A stretch of DNA of 64,000 nt from Impatiens glandulifera (GCF_907164915.1 NC_061867.1:43744242-43808241); one strand, 5' to 3'; positions 21,085 to 32,661 are shown, counted from the first letter of the stretch. The notes: generated by a model from the sequence alone, not told the origin. Program-made: numbers and translations.

Positions 21085-23706
21085 CTATTCTGATTCGGAA
21101 AACATGAAGTCTTTCATCATAGCATCGGTCGGTTGTTCCTCATCCGGTTGATCCGGTCTTGAAGATGAACCTTCAGCTTGCGGTTGAGCGACCGTGCTGA
21201 TTGGAACCGCATCGAGAACTCGCTGTCTTGTAGATCGCGGCTCGAGGTTTTCTTCGAATTCATCCTCGGTGTGCATAGCTGGGTTCGGTTGAGTTTCAAT
21301 GATTGTCTCGGTAATCCTTTCCAGCATCCCGGCTACTTGAACCTTCCTTGATGATGTTTTCCTTTTCCGTTTTACCGAACCGAAGAGGAAGAAGCCGCCT
21401 TGGTCTTCTTGTGAGCCTTGGCATATTCTTCGAGCCCTTGTTTTTGTGCGTTGAACCGCTCTGCATCTTTGGCTGCTTGAGCTGCCATGGACTTCGCAAG
21501 TACCGAATATTTAGCCGCTGTGTTTCGTTCGCGCACGGCTATTTCCTATTCGGACAATCGCGGTGCCTCCTTTGCTTTCCGTGTTTCTTCGTCCAGCGCA
21601 TCTTGAACTTCCTTAGCCGCTCTGGTGTTTGCCTCCTCAACCGTTGTATCAGCATTAATCTTGGCCTTGATTAATTCATTTACCTGTTCGGTGAGCGCCT
21701 TGCGGTCGGCTTCAAGTTGGGTATTCCGGTCCTCAAGGCTTGCATTCTTTTCCTCGAGGTTGATGACTCTGTTGAGTGTGGAAGCGGCTTCGTTGCTTGA
21801 CCGCCCCAGGTCTTCATCGACCTTTGTGAGCTGTTGCTCGGTTTCCCTTTCAAACCGACCCATGTCATCCACCATCCTTGAGGTCTTATCTTCCAAGTCC
21901 TCGGTTTGCTTAAGATGATCGTTGTGCAGAACCGTGTCGTCCCGGTAGTCGGCCTCGATGTCTGTGATCCGGGCCTCTGCTTTCACAAGATCATCCCTCG
22001 TCTTTTCGGCTAACAGGATTGTTTGGCGCACGACTTTCTTGATTTTCCTCTTCCACGGTCGAACCTTTGAGTTGGCAAACTCTTGGATAAGAATCTTTAC
22101 TATTTCTTCTGTGACAACCGGTTCTAAATCCCCCGGTTGATTCGTTTCAAATGGCCCGGTGAAAGGAGTCTCTGTCCTTTCGTCGGTTTCGTTTATGACT
22201 GGATCCGCTAGAGGAGGCGTTTCACCTCGATTCTGACCGTCACTGGTCTCAGGACGCGGAGAGTGCGGTGTGTTTTGCTGTCTGTGCACCGCATAAAGCC
22301 GATTTATTTCGTCATTGACTTCTCCTTTCTTGACTTCAAGCATATCCAACACCAGGAGTTGTAACTTAGCCTTCGGTGTTCCCGCAACATACCTTTCTGT
22401 AAGTTTTCGTATGTGTACGGTTAGCTTTTGTAGTCGAGCACGCGGTTTCACGATTGCGTGTCGGTCCATGGCTTCGTTAGGATCCTCGGCGTTTGTGAGG
22501 CTTCTAACGTTTTCTTCTATCTCCTTCAGCCTTCTGAAACTTTGTTCATCGGTTAGGCCCGATAACATCTGTTTGAAGAATTTGTCGCATCGGTACTCGT
22601 GCCATTCCCGGTATACTGCGGCAGCCGCTTGAACTCGCAGTTCGATTTCTTCCAGGATTCTGCGCACTATAATTTCGGCCATCTTCTGGTCGTTGTCAGC
22701 GGTAACCTCTTCCTCCCCACGGCCGTCTACACCGGCATCGGTGTTTTCAGGGCTTGCGGCCGTACCCGCATTGTCAAGACTTGTAGCCGATTGATCCTCT
22801 TCAAATGGTCCTTCTTTATCAGATGGATTGTCATCGGTTTTCTGTGATCCTATTCGGTCAGACGTGGAAGCCGAGTCTTCCTCATCTTGCGTTTGCGGTT
22901 CCGCAGATTCTATTTGTTGTTTGTCCTTGCTTCCGGACTTGCCTTTTACCGGAGCCGGTTTCTCGGTTGTAGATTTCTTTCTTTCGGCCACCTGTAGAAC
23001 CGGGGGCCGGCTGCTTCCTCTCCCGGAATGGTCGGGATCTTATTATCTTGCTCGATGGGAGAAGAACACCTGGACCGGTGTTGATGTTGTTGTGGAGCAT
23101 GATCTTCCCAAGCGGGATGGCGTAACCCCATGACCGGGCGGAATCCGGTTTCACCATGTCTTTCAAGTTGTTAAAAATTTCCTTTGCCCAGTTGACATTC
23201 ATACCGTCCAGTAAGCCGATCAGCATTATGATTTTGGCCTTGGTGAGGTTGTCGTAATTTCCACCTCTCGCTTGACCCGACTTAGTGAAGATGTCACAAA
23301 GCGGTATGTATTCCGGTCGCAATGAGGACTTTTTACCGGATACCTTTACCGGATCCCCGGTTGCCGAGAGAATTTGGCAAGCCGCTTCGAATGTTGTTGG
23401 GTCTAGTTCCATCGAAGCGTTGCGGCCATCTGTTGGAAGACGTAGGATTTCCGCAACCGACCCTTCGGTTTTATCGAATTGCTTGCCGTCAACAGTTGCG
23501 GTTACTTTGTCGCCAAAAAGAGATGCGGTTTTGAAGAATTCTTCAACCGATTCTCTGTAGAGAACAAAAGGACCGCCTAAAAAATACTCGAGTCCGGCTT
23601 CGGAAATCCGGTTAATAACTTCCTTTGCCGGAACCGAACCGTTTTGTCGGATCTCCTCGAAATCCACCTGAATGATGTGTTTGAATAATGCCGAGTCACG
23701 ACCCAT
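21085..23706 (-). pseudogene. Accessory ORF C: RING-less plant-transposon-type domain plus long coiled coil, broken
   Basis: Unassigned function. The N-terminal ~220 residues from Met 23706 (IIQVDFEEIRQNG, then VEEFFKTASLFGDKV, NVNWAKEIFNNLKDMV, GYAIPLGKIML) align by eye with accessory ORFs A and B. The frame then shifts near 22990 into a 481-residue frame (22991-21546). Its first part is Ser/Glu-rich. The C-terminal third is a heptad-like coiled coil (LVKAEARITDIEADYRDD; NLEEKNASLEDRNTQLEADR). A TAG at 21546-21548 interrupts it, and the sequence continues (AKSMAAQAAKDAERFNAQ), then changes frame again near 21330 to end at 21085. Originally it was probably one protein of about 870 residues. 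It sits in the position of the Sirevirus envelope-like gene. No signal peptide or membrane segment is visible, so envelope is only a positional label. Confidence 0.6.
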
Positions 23707-23820
23707 AGTTGATAATTGAGAATTTGAGAGAACAAGAGAGTGACCGCTGTGAGAAAGTTTGATAGCTTAGAGAGAGAAAGTTGTTTCGCGTAAGAGTGAA
23801 ATGAAATGACCAAGGTCTCC

Positions 23821-23828
23821 TTTTATAG
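23821..23828 (-). promoter_or_regulatory. TATA box upstream of accessory ORF C
   Basis: The minus strand reads CTATAAAA followed by GGAGACC, about 115 bp before the ATG at 23706. The LTR promoter has the nearly identical CTATAAAAGGAG. Confidence 0.55.
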
Positions 23829-23859
23829 GCGCGGTCTGGAAGCCCAACCGTCCCATCAA

Positions 23860-24030
23860 CTTTTGGCGGGATTTTTCCCTCCAAGCCAAGAGGCGGCAAT
23901 CAGTGGGCGGGAAGCCAAAAGGCGGTCATCCAAGAGGCGAGAAGCAATGGGCGGTAAACCAAAAGGCGGCAAACTATGGGCGCCAAATTAGAGGCGGGAA
24001 TTTTGAGCGGGAGCTCTTTGGGCGGGAAAT
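23860..24030. promoter_or_regulatory. GGCGG-rich array with E2F-like sites
   Basis: About ten GGCGG or GGCGGGA motifs alternate with CCAAAAG or CCAAGAG just upstream of the ORF C TATA box. Two perfect matches to the plant E2F consensus TTTSSCGC are present on the minus strand (TTTGGCGC at 23987-23980 and TTTCCCGC at 24029-24022), plus the near-match TTTGGCGG at 23862-23869 on the plus strand. E2F sites drive S-phase genes; function here is inference. Confidence 0.45.
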
Positions 24031-24317
24031 TTCCCTCCAAAATTTTCGATTTTGATTTTGATGACGCAATCCCCTTTTTGAAACCGTATTATGAAGTGGT
24101 TTGTGAACCGCAGTGATGCGGTGTTTTGACCTTGACCGGAAAATTCTACGAACACTGGTTTGTCTATCAATTTAACCGGTTACTTAGATGGATGTTCTGA
24201 TTGTTATGTTGACCCGGTTATTTAGACTGAAATAGAATTTAATTGAATGAAGGTACAAGATAGAAACCGATATATGGATCGGTTTGGAAATAGAAATACA
24301 TAAGAAATAAAGATAAC

Positions 24318-25019
24318 TTATGTGATAACGACTCTAGAAAGTTTTTCTTCCACTCCATCTATGTCAAGGATGTTTGAAGGAGATGCCGGTGTGCCCGGTC
24401 CAAATTCTGGACGATGCTTGAGAATGATCCGACTGATGTGAGGAGCATAACCGAGACCTTTCTTGGTTAGCACCATGGTTTTCAGGTTCTGAAAAATGAC
24501 CGTTGACCAATTGATGGCAGTGTTTCTAACAATATAGTTCATCATGTCGAATGTTTTCTTGGAGTAACGCTGATTCGGGGATTGACAAATGATAGAGCGA
24601 TTTATAATCTCAAGAAGGAGTTGGATGTGGTGAGCAAGGAGGGTTTTTAACCCATGATTTTCCACCGGTACATCGGTTCCAGAGAAGAATATTGAGTGAT
24701 TGGTTGCGGCGCTTCCCACCCGGGTTGGGAAGTCGGAAAACCCTTCTGTGGGCAGGTTGAACATCTGGGCAAATTCGGCTTCATCCAGCCAGAAGGTATG
24801 GTCTCTCACCGTGGAAACGATATAGTTTCCTCTAATGCAAGCACTTCTGAAGAAAGTCTTGACATCCTCAAGAAGTATGGGACCGGATTCTTCGAGAAAG
24901 GTTCGAAGACCGGTGTCAATGAGAGATTCAAACATGACCTCCTTTGTTTCTATATCCCAATGTTCCATACATGAATCGAAGTTGATGCTCAAGAAGTTTC
25001 CTAGAGTTCTGTTCGGCAT
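24318..25019 (-). CDS. Accessory ORF B (233 aa), unknown function
   Basis: Intact frame from Met 25019 to the stop at 24318. The layout is shared with ORFs A and C: a GLRTFLEE block, a VKTFFRSACIRGNYIVS block, FNLPTEGFSDF, VPVENHGLKTLL, an FDMMNYIV block, INWSTVIFQNLKTMV, then GLGYAPHISRIIL and FGPGTP. The domain resembles plant-transposon proteins encoded beside gag-pol in dicot elements, but I cannot assign an activity. No signal peptide or membrane segment. It is oriented with pol and lies about 470 bp downstream of ORF A, too far for coupled translation. A TATA box of its own suggests separate transcription. It is the only undamaged member of the trio. Confidence 0.65.
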   Translation of the reverse strand: MPNRTLGNFLSINFDSCMEHWDIETKEVMFESLIDTGLRTFLEESGPILLEDVKTFFRSACIRGNYIVSTVRDHTFWLDEAEFAQMFNLPTEGFSDFPTRVGSAATNHSIFFSGTDVPVENHGLKTLLAHHIQLLLEIINRSIICQSPNQRYSKKTFDMMNYIVRNTAINWSTVIFQNLKTMVLTKKGLGYAPHISRIILKHRPEFGPGTPASPSNILDIDGVEEKLSRVVIT

Positions 25020-25100
25020 GATTCAAACTTTGTTATTAGAGAGATAAAGAGTTTAAGAGATTTATGATTTGAGATGTGTTAATTTGATTAGGAAAGGTCT

Positions 25101-25110
25101 CTTTATATAG
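25101..25110 (-). promoter_or_regulatory. TATA box upstream of accessory ORF B
   Basis: The minus strand reads CTATATAAAGAGACC, about 85 bp before the ATG at 25019, matching the context of the ORF C box (TATARAGNAGACC). Confidence 0.55.
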
Positions 25111-25486
25111 ATCCGGTTTTGGAGGGAAAATATCAACATTGAATGTCAGTTTTGTCTTATTGGAGAGGAGAATATTTATGTTTCCAAAGTGTGTTGGGAA
25201 GAGGTTGCTTTTGACTGATTGCGGAGCTCGAGGTAGGATTTAGTTGAAAAGTAACCAAGTTAGTTGGGTATTGATTACTCATGTAGTTGGGGGTTACCTC
25301 ATTAATTAAATGTTACTTTTCATTAATGACCCATGCAACAACACACTGAAAAGTAACCGATTGAAACCGAAGATAACTTAGACTAAACCGAAGAAAACAT
25401 AGATAAAACCGAAATGATCATAAGGAAGTTGAACAAAGATACACCCGGTGCGTGCATCAAAATGACCGGGTGTAGGAGGGAGTGAC

Positions 25487-26251
25487 CTAATATCCGCTTG
25501 AGTTGGTATGACCGTTGGAGTGGATGTGACAGTTTCTCCTCTTCCATGCCTTCTCAAACCGCTCATAGAAGGAGTCGGTTACTTCCTTAGTAAGTACTTC
25601 TTGGGCTTTGTTCAGCCCTTCCCCCGGGCATGTTGGAACTCCAAGCTCCAGAAGCAGACAACTTATTTGAGGAACGAGGACAACCGTTTGAACGCCAATC
25701 ATCTAGACTAGGACGTCGAACAGTACCCTCGACCAATTGACCGGTGTGCCAGTAGTTAAAGCAGCCATCATGTTGAAGGCAGCGGTGCAGTATGTGTTGG
25801 TCACATCCCTTCCCAGGATGCCTCGACCGATTACATCATTGAGAAGCTGGTATTTAGCTTTCAATAGTGATTTAGCACCGTGGTCATCCACTGGATGGCT
25901 TGACCGGGAAAAGGCTAGTGAGATCTCGGCTTTTAGTTCGGCCGGTATGTTGAGATCGGTTAGCCCCTGCTTTGGTAGGTTAAAGCATCTGGAAAAGTCA
26001 TTTTCGGTAAAGTCAAATACGATTCCTCCTACCTTTGACTGGATGTGAGTGTCAAAGTGAGGAGTTCCACGAAAAACCCTGGCGTTATAGAAGAACTCCA
26101 AGACAGACTCAGAATAGATGACATGTTTGTCATCTAGAAAGTGTTGGAGACCAGTATCTTCAAGTGACTTGATCATCTTGAAGACCTCATAGTGCTCAGT
26201 GCTTTGAGCAGAGTTGAAATCCACTTGAAGGATGTTTGGAAACTGAGACAT
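25487..26251 (-). pseudogene. Accessory ORF A (one in-frame stop), unknown function
   Basis: The frame runs from Met 26251 with one TAG at 25703-25705 and continues in the same frame to 25487, for about 255 codons. Shared blocks: ILQVDFNSAQ, GLQHFLDDKHVIYSESVLEFF, FNLPKQGLTDL, HPVDDHGAKSLLKAKYQLL, PVNWSRVLFDVL, then VPQISCLLLELG. It is the first gene after pol, about 510 bp beyond the RNase H stop. It seems to be the most diverged of the three copies. Whether the TAG is decay or readthrough is unknown; other lesions in this element favour decay. Confidence 0.6.
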
Positions 26252-26310
26252 TTTGTCTTAGTGAGAGGAAGAGTTATGCAGCTTGTGATTGTTTTGTTTA
26301 AGGTTTGTTC

Positions 26311-26320
26311 AACTTATATA
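26311..26320 (-). promoter_or_regulatory. TATA-like box upstream of accessory ORF A
   Basis: The minus strand reads TATATAAGTT about 60 bp before the ATG at 26251. The context is less like the other two. Confidence 0.4.
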
Positions 26321-26764
26321 CTAGTGGAGAGAGAAGCCTATTGTCTAGGTATCACAAGTGATAATATCTATTAACCATAGGATAAAGAGTTTTGCATGAA
26401 ATAAGCATGTCTACAGCCTAGGGTGTTGGTCATAGACCTGGACCATGAAAGATATCAGATCTTCACGTCTTTTTAGGTGCGACCATTTTACTTTGAAAAG
26501 GCAATGTTTCAGAACGGATAAGTTTAAACACAGATAGTTATTCCACTTTTGTTCGAAGACCAAATAATCTAAGATAACCTATTTCCGAACCGGTCAGTTA
26601 TCAGTTGTTCGTCCCGATGCGGTTATTTGGTGCATGCACTAAGTAACCGGTCGATTTACTATGTCTGATAGACCAAGCAGTTCTTCCATAGATACCTTGG
26701 GAATTTTGAAGTCCGACAGTTTAGGAAGAACTACCAGTTTTATCTGTCCGAACTGGTTTCCCTT

Positions 26765-29700
26765 TTAAGCATCCTTAGGGATGATCTGACTAATGTCGGT
26801 TAAACCGAGTGTAAGTCTGAATTGAGAGAACTTAGCTTCCTGTAGAGGTTTGGTGAAGATTTCGGCTACTTGTTGATCTGTTGGTACGTATTCCAGCCGG
26901 ATATGCTTCAGCATGACATGTTCCCGAATGAAGTGGTGCCTTATGTCAATGTGCTTGGTTCTGGAGTGTAGAACCGGATTGTAGGTGATTGCTATGGCAC
27001 TTGTGTTGTCACAAAAGATCGGAGACTCTTCATCTGTGACACCGAAGTCCTTCAGTTGTTGTTGGATCCAAAGAAGTTGTGAACAACAGCTTCCGGCCGC
27101 CAGGTATTCAGCTTTTGCGGTTGATGTGGCCACTGATGTTTGTTTCTTGCTATGTCATGAAACAAGCCGGTCACCTAGGAATTGGCATGTTCCGCTGGTG
27201 CTTTTTCTATCGATCTTGCAACCTGCATAGTCTGCATATGAATAGCTCGTTAGGTTAAAGGATGAATCCTTTGGGTACCACAGGCCGACGTTAGGTGTTC
27301 CATTTAGGTATTTCAATATTCGCTTTGCGGCTGTGTAGTGGGATTGTTTTGGATTGGCTTGAAATCTTCCGCACACACCGACTGCAAATAGAATATCCGG
27401 TCTACTTGCTGTCAGGTATAGGAGAGAACCGATGATGCCCCGGTAAGCGGTCAGGTCTACCGATTGACCCTCATCATCTTTGTCTAATTTGACCGATGAG
27501 CTCATTGGAGTAGCCGCTGAGGAGCATGTATCCATCCCAAATTTCTTTAGAAGCTCCTTAGTGTACTTAGGTTGGCTAATGAGCGTTCCTTCTTCGAGTT
27601 GTTTAACCTAAAGGCCTAGGAAGAAACTTAATTCCCCCATCATACTCATTTCAAACTTGTTAGTCATCAAGGTTGAGAATTTATCACATAACTTAGGATC
27701 GGTTGAACCGAAGATGATATCATCTACATAGATTTGAAAAAGCAGGATATGTTCCTTCTTCTCAAATTTAAATAACGTTTTATCCACCGAACCGATTGTG
27801 AAATCGTGTTTTAACAAAAATGCGGTTAGTGTGTCATACCAGGCTCTAGGTGCTTGCTTTAGACCGTATAAAACTTTGTTTAACCGGTATACATGCTTTG
27901 GGAATTCAGCAATTTTGAAACCGGGTGGTTGTTCAACATACACCTCTTCACGTAGGTCACCATTCAAAAATGCACTTTTAACATCTATTTGGAAAACCTT
28001 AAAATTTTTGAATGCAGCAAAAGCTAGAAAAATCCTAATAGCTTCAATCCTAGCTACAGGGGCAAATGACTCTTTAAAATCAATGCCTTCTTCCTGCTTG
28101 TAACCTTGTGCCACTAATCTGGCTTTGTTCCTCGTGACCAAACCGTCTTCATTGAGTTTATTTCTAAATACCCATCTTGTTCCTATGACCGGTTGATCTT
28201 TCGGTCTAAGGACTAGGTACCAGACTTTATTACTCTCAAACTGGTTTAATTCTTCTTGCATTCCCAAGATCCAATCCGGATCCGACAATGCTTCATCTAT
28301 TCTTTTCGGCTCAATCTGGGATATAAAGGCGGAATTAAAGTATTCCTCCAGAATTTGACGCCTAGTTCGAACAGGTTCTGAAGGGTCACCTATAGTTTGC
28401 TCAGGAGGATGTTTGGTGTTTCTTTTGAAATTCGGTTCAGGGATGTCTACCAAATTACTGTTTGCTTGATCAAGGCTAGACATATCGGTAGGCTGAACAG
28501 GATTGTCAGACCGACCGACTTCCTCGGTTTGAACCGAGGTGTTAGCTTCCTGTCGTGGGACAGCTTGATCCGGCTGGGTTTCAATATTACCCATTTGGTC
28601 ATGGACAAACCGCCTGAAAACCGGAATCTCATCTTCACTATCAGAATGGATATTGTTATTTTCCAATCTGTTGTGTAGATCAAAGCATGATGCAGTATTA
28701 CTTTCAACCGATTCATCGAAAACAACGTGAAGTGATTCCTCCATGGTTAAGGTTCTATTGTTGTACACTCTATATGCCTTACTCACTGCTAAGTAACCTA
28801 ACATGATCCCAATATCGGTTTTTGCATCAAAAGCAGAAAGATATGTTTTACCATTTATATGTATGTAGCATTTACAACCGAAAATCTTAAGGTACTTAAG
28901 ATTGGGAACCCTGTTAAAATATACCTCATACGGTGTTTTGTTATGAAATTTGTTAATTAAGGATGGATTTTGTGTATAACATGCAGTATTGATAGCTTCA
29001 GCCCAGAATTTTTGAGCAATGCCCGAATCGGCTATCATGGACCGTGCGGCTTCCTTGAGAGTTCGGTTTCTTCTCTCGGCCAGGCCGTTTTGTTGAGGAG
29101 TCCTAGCACTAGACAACTCGTGTCTAATACCGGATTCATCAAGAAATGCGGTTAAGGTACTGTTGGTAAATTCGGTACCTCTATCACTTCTAATGCTATT
29201 AATGCGTGTTGATTTTTCATTTTGCAAACGTTTAAGTAGTGTGATCAAGTTTGATGCGGTTTCACGTTTGGATGGTAAGAATATTACCATGTAAATCTAG
29301 AGTAATCATCAATAACTACCATGGTGTAAAGCATACCTCCTAGGCTAATGACCTGAATTGGTCCAAATAAATCAATGTGAAGAAGATTTAAGCATCAGTT
29401 AGATTGAATGTGTCCTTTACTCTCAAAGGTTGACCTAGTTTGTTTACCCATTTAACATGCTGAACAAACCTTATCCTTATTAAATACTATGTCAGGAATT
29501 CCGTCGACTAACTTTTTACCGCGAATATAGTTTAAGGTTTTCATGCTCAAATGGTTTAGTCTTTTATGCCATAGCCAGGTTTGGTCAGTCTTAGCTATCA
29601 TGCATACAAGATATTCTACCTTAGTTTTCCAGTCTACCTTGTAAATATTTCCTAGCCTATTTCCGGTTAGTAGTATGATACCTTGAGAGTTCTTAACTAA

Positions 29701-30039
29701 GCATGTATGTTTAAGAAATTCTACCGTGTATCCAACATCACACATTTGACTAATTCTTAGTAGGTTAAAACGTAGGTTTTCAACTAAGAGTACATTATCA
29801 ATTGTTAGGTTACCATGGACAATCTTACCCTTGCCCACAGTTCTACCTTTTGAGTTGTCACCGAAAGTGATTAGTGCACCGATTTCTATTCTGATGTGGG
29901 TTAGAAGGTTGTTGTTCCCGGTCATATGCCTGGAGCAACCACTGTTCAAGTACCATTCAGAGTTTCCTAGCCGTTTCTTTAAATCCTGCAAAATGTACAT
30001 ATTTACAACTATTTGGTACCCACATTTACTTGGGTCCAC
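26765..30039 (-). pseudogene. pol: Copia Pol polyprotein: protease, integrase, reverse transcriptase, RNase H (element 2)
   Basis: Domain order is normal for Ty1/copia. Protease lies near 29950, with WYLNSGCSRHMTG: Asn (AAC, 29944-29946) replaces the catalytic Asp. A GAG-pre-integrase/zinc region follows (WLWHKRLNHLSMKTLNYI, CSAC), then an integrase core ([28 protein letters not shown]). The reverse transcriptase reads [24 protein letters not shown] and [10 protein letters not shown] at about 27730-27704. RNase H follows (SYADYAGCKIDRKSTSG, STAKAEYLAAG, CDNTSAIAI), ending at the stop at 26765. Lesions: TAA at 29452-29454, loss of one base near 29291, TAG at 27608-27610, TGA at 27155-27157. 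Several are C-to-T type changes at Gln and Trp codons. The enzyme could not be made from this copy. Confidence 0.93.
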
Positions 30040-31822
30040 ATGTGATTAGTCCCTTGGGCATCCAAACCTTGACAAACCGGACAGCTTTCTTTGCTAAGGT
30101 CTTAACCGTCCTTTTGGCACTTGGTTTCGGATATTTCGGTTTTTCTACGAAGGCCTTAAATGAGGGTGATTTTTGGTTTGTCCTATGCGGTTGAGGATTG
30201 GCTCTCCTATTTTTGAGCAGGTCGGCTTTCCTTTTCTCAGGGTCAAGCCACTTCTTAGAGTCGGTTGGACCTACATAGGTTAGTTTTTCTGCCGTATAGT
30301 ATGCGGTCAATTCCTCTTCAACGGTTAAGGAGTTTCTAATGAAACTTATAAGAGGAAGGTCACCCTTTGTAAACCTTACTTTGTCGACAGGTTTTTGGTT
30401 TTTGGATCTATCATTTTTGTAACCTAAACCAAACATGCAAAAAGGGTGTCTCTTATAGCTACACATCTTCTTTACCATGTCACTAGATCTTTTATATGCG
30501 GCCATTTTATACTAGAGTCGGGCATTTTCTTCCTCGGTTAGTTCTCGAACTGGTTCACTAGACTGTTCGGTCTTGAGTGGTGGTTCAGGTGCTGACTCGG
30601 TTTCTAAGGTAGGGGTTTCATCAGGTTCTATGATCTCTGGTTCGGTTAGAATGGATATTTCTGGTTCTGTTAGAGTGGGTACTATAGGGTCGGCTCTAAA
30701 GTTGAGTTGCTTAGGTAATAGGGCTAGTAGGTTCTTATACTCTGCTACCATATCATTCAATGCATTATATAACTCATCTTTAGTAAATTGTTCACTGGGA
30801 GAGTCAAATAGTTGTTCCTCATTTGCCATGAGGCATGTGAGTTCATCATCACTGTCACTGTGAGCCCATAAGCTTTCTCCATCGTCGGCTATCAGTGCTT
30901 TCTGAACCTCATTTCCTTCACCGGTTTGTTGGTAGTTATTTCGGTTATTTTGGTTATCCGGTTTCCGGTCATCCCTCCTCGGTTTTCTGCATTCCCACTT
31001 GAAATGTCCCAAACAGTTACAGTTATAGCATCTTACATTAGATTTATCACCATAGATGTAGTTTGTCGGTTGGCTCCTTTTCATGAACCTCCCAAATTTC
31101 TGTGCAAGCATTGCCATGGCATCTTCAGTGAACTGTTCGGCAGTTCTGATCGGTGCAGGTGCAACCGGTTCTGTGGATGTGATCAGTGCTCTGGTTGAGG
31201 TTGAGGCTGAAACTTCTTCTTCAGTCCTAGATCTCATTTCAAACTCATACGCCTTAAGGTCTTCAAATACATCATGTAGTTTCATCTTACTTAGGCAGTT
31301 TGATTCCCTCATCACCATTGTCTTTATGTCCCACGCACTTGGAAGAGATCTTAATGCTTTCATGATGACCTCCTTGTTATCATACTTCTTGCGAAGAGTT
31401 GCTAGCTCGTCTAACACACCTATGAACCGGTCACTGTACTCTCTCATTGTTTCTCCTGGTTTCATCTTGATGCTTTCAAACTTTTGAGTAGCCACCATTA
31501 CCTTGTTTTTCTTGGTTCTTTCATTTCCCTCATAAATTTGAATAACCGTGTCTCATGTTTCCTTTGCGGTTTTGCAGTCTCTGATCTTGTAGTACGTGTT
31601 TCTATCCACACTATTGGAGATCCGGTTTCTGGCATGGTTATCCAGGTTATTTCTTCTCCTGTCTTCAGCTGTCCAATCCTTCCTGTCCTTGTCAATGATT
31701 ATCGGTCCTTCAGCCAGAATGAACTGCATCTCATCATCCATGGTGATTAAGTGTAGGTGCATTTGTGCCTTCCAGTTGGCAAAGTCATCACCTTCTAGCA
31801 TTGGTGGCCTATCAAACGACAT
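30026..31822 (-). pseudogene. gag: Copia Gag (element 2), two nonsense codons
   Basis: Very close to the intact Gag at 7191-8846. Start Met 31822 is next to the primer site. TGA at 31553-31555 stands where element 1 has TGG (Trp), and TAG at 30512-30514 stands where element 1 has CAG (Gln). Otherwise the frame continues. The zinc knuckle is complete here (CYNCNCLGHFKWEC, CX2CX4HX4C), unlike element 1. After the second stop the frame goes on (YKMAAYKRSSDMVKK) to 30026, where it must shift to enter protease. Confidence 0.92.
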
Positions 31823-31847
31823 GCTTGCTTGAGTATTGAAACTAACT

Positions 31848-31859
31848 GCTCTGATACCA
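31848..31859 (-). other. Primer binding site (initiator Met tRNA), element 2
   Basis: The minus strand reads TGGTATCAGAGC, 2 nt inside the 5' LTR edge at 31862, identical in sequence and spacing to element 1. Confidence 0.95.
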
Positions 31860-32647
31860 ATTGTTAGGATCTAGGTCGTGGCTAGAGGACCGGGGTTGGA
31901 CCGGTTAACGCGTCTTACTCAAAGGTAGTGATTAATCCGGTTAGAGATTAACACCGGGGTTTCAATACTACACAAACTGTCACAAACCCTTGAACCAGGT
32001 TTAAGCGCGGAAGAGGTTTGTTTCAGGTTGAAGCAGCACACTCACGAGATAGGCAGAACCGGTTTTTGTATAAGGCAAGTTTGGAAATTGATGGGTCGGT
32101 TTTTGTAACTTGGTGATTCGGTTTAGATAGTGTAGAGTCGGTCAAAATGGTGTAGGTCGGTTAGTACAGCTCGGTTATAAAGTAAATCAGGCGGAAAGTA
32201 AATAACAAGACAAGTTTTTATGGATGCTCGGAGATAAAACTCCTACGTCACCCCTTCCTCTCGAAACCGCGAGAAGGATATTCACTAAGGAATACAAATA
32301 CAATCCGATCGAGACTTATTTCCTGCTCGATAACACCCGTACAATTTACACCGAAATTGTAAATACACACTTCAACTTTAGCACTTAGACCTTTTCTAGA
32401 GAGAGAACACAATCTTATCACTTGTAAATTAATTGTTCACTATGTCCCCCTTAAAATCTCTTGTGTCTCTCATTTACTCTTCTTCAGCTGCTCCTTTTAT
32501 AGTTAAAATATGCCAACGGTCATATTTCACTTCCTTGAATATGATTGGCTGAGCAGAGGTTCAATGATTCAGACCTGGCGGTCAACTGTTCAGACCTGGC
32601 GGTCAACTTTGCAGACTTGGCAGTCTGTTCTTCTAGTGTGTAAGACA

Positions 32648-32661
32648 AACCTGCTAGGTTT
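32648..32661. repeat. LINE target-site duplication, left copy
   Basis: AACCTGCTAGGTTT, identical to 43623-43636; the uninterrupted 3' LTR has this sequence once, near 20272. Confidence 0.93.

Noticed and set aside
21085..23706. Calling accessory ORF C an envelope protein
   Set aside because: No signal peptide, membrane segment or cleavage motif; only the position matches envelope-like genes.
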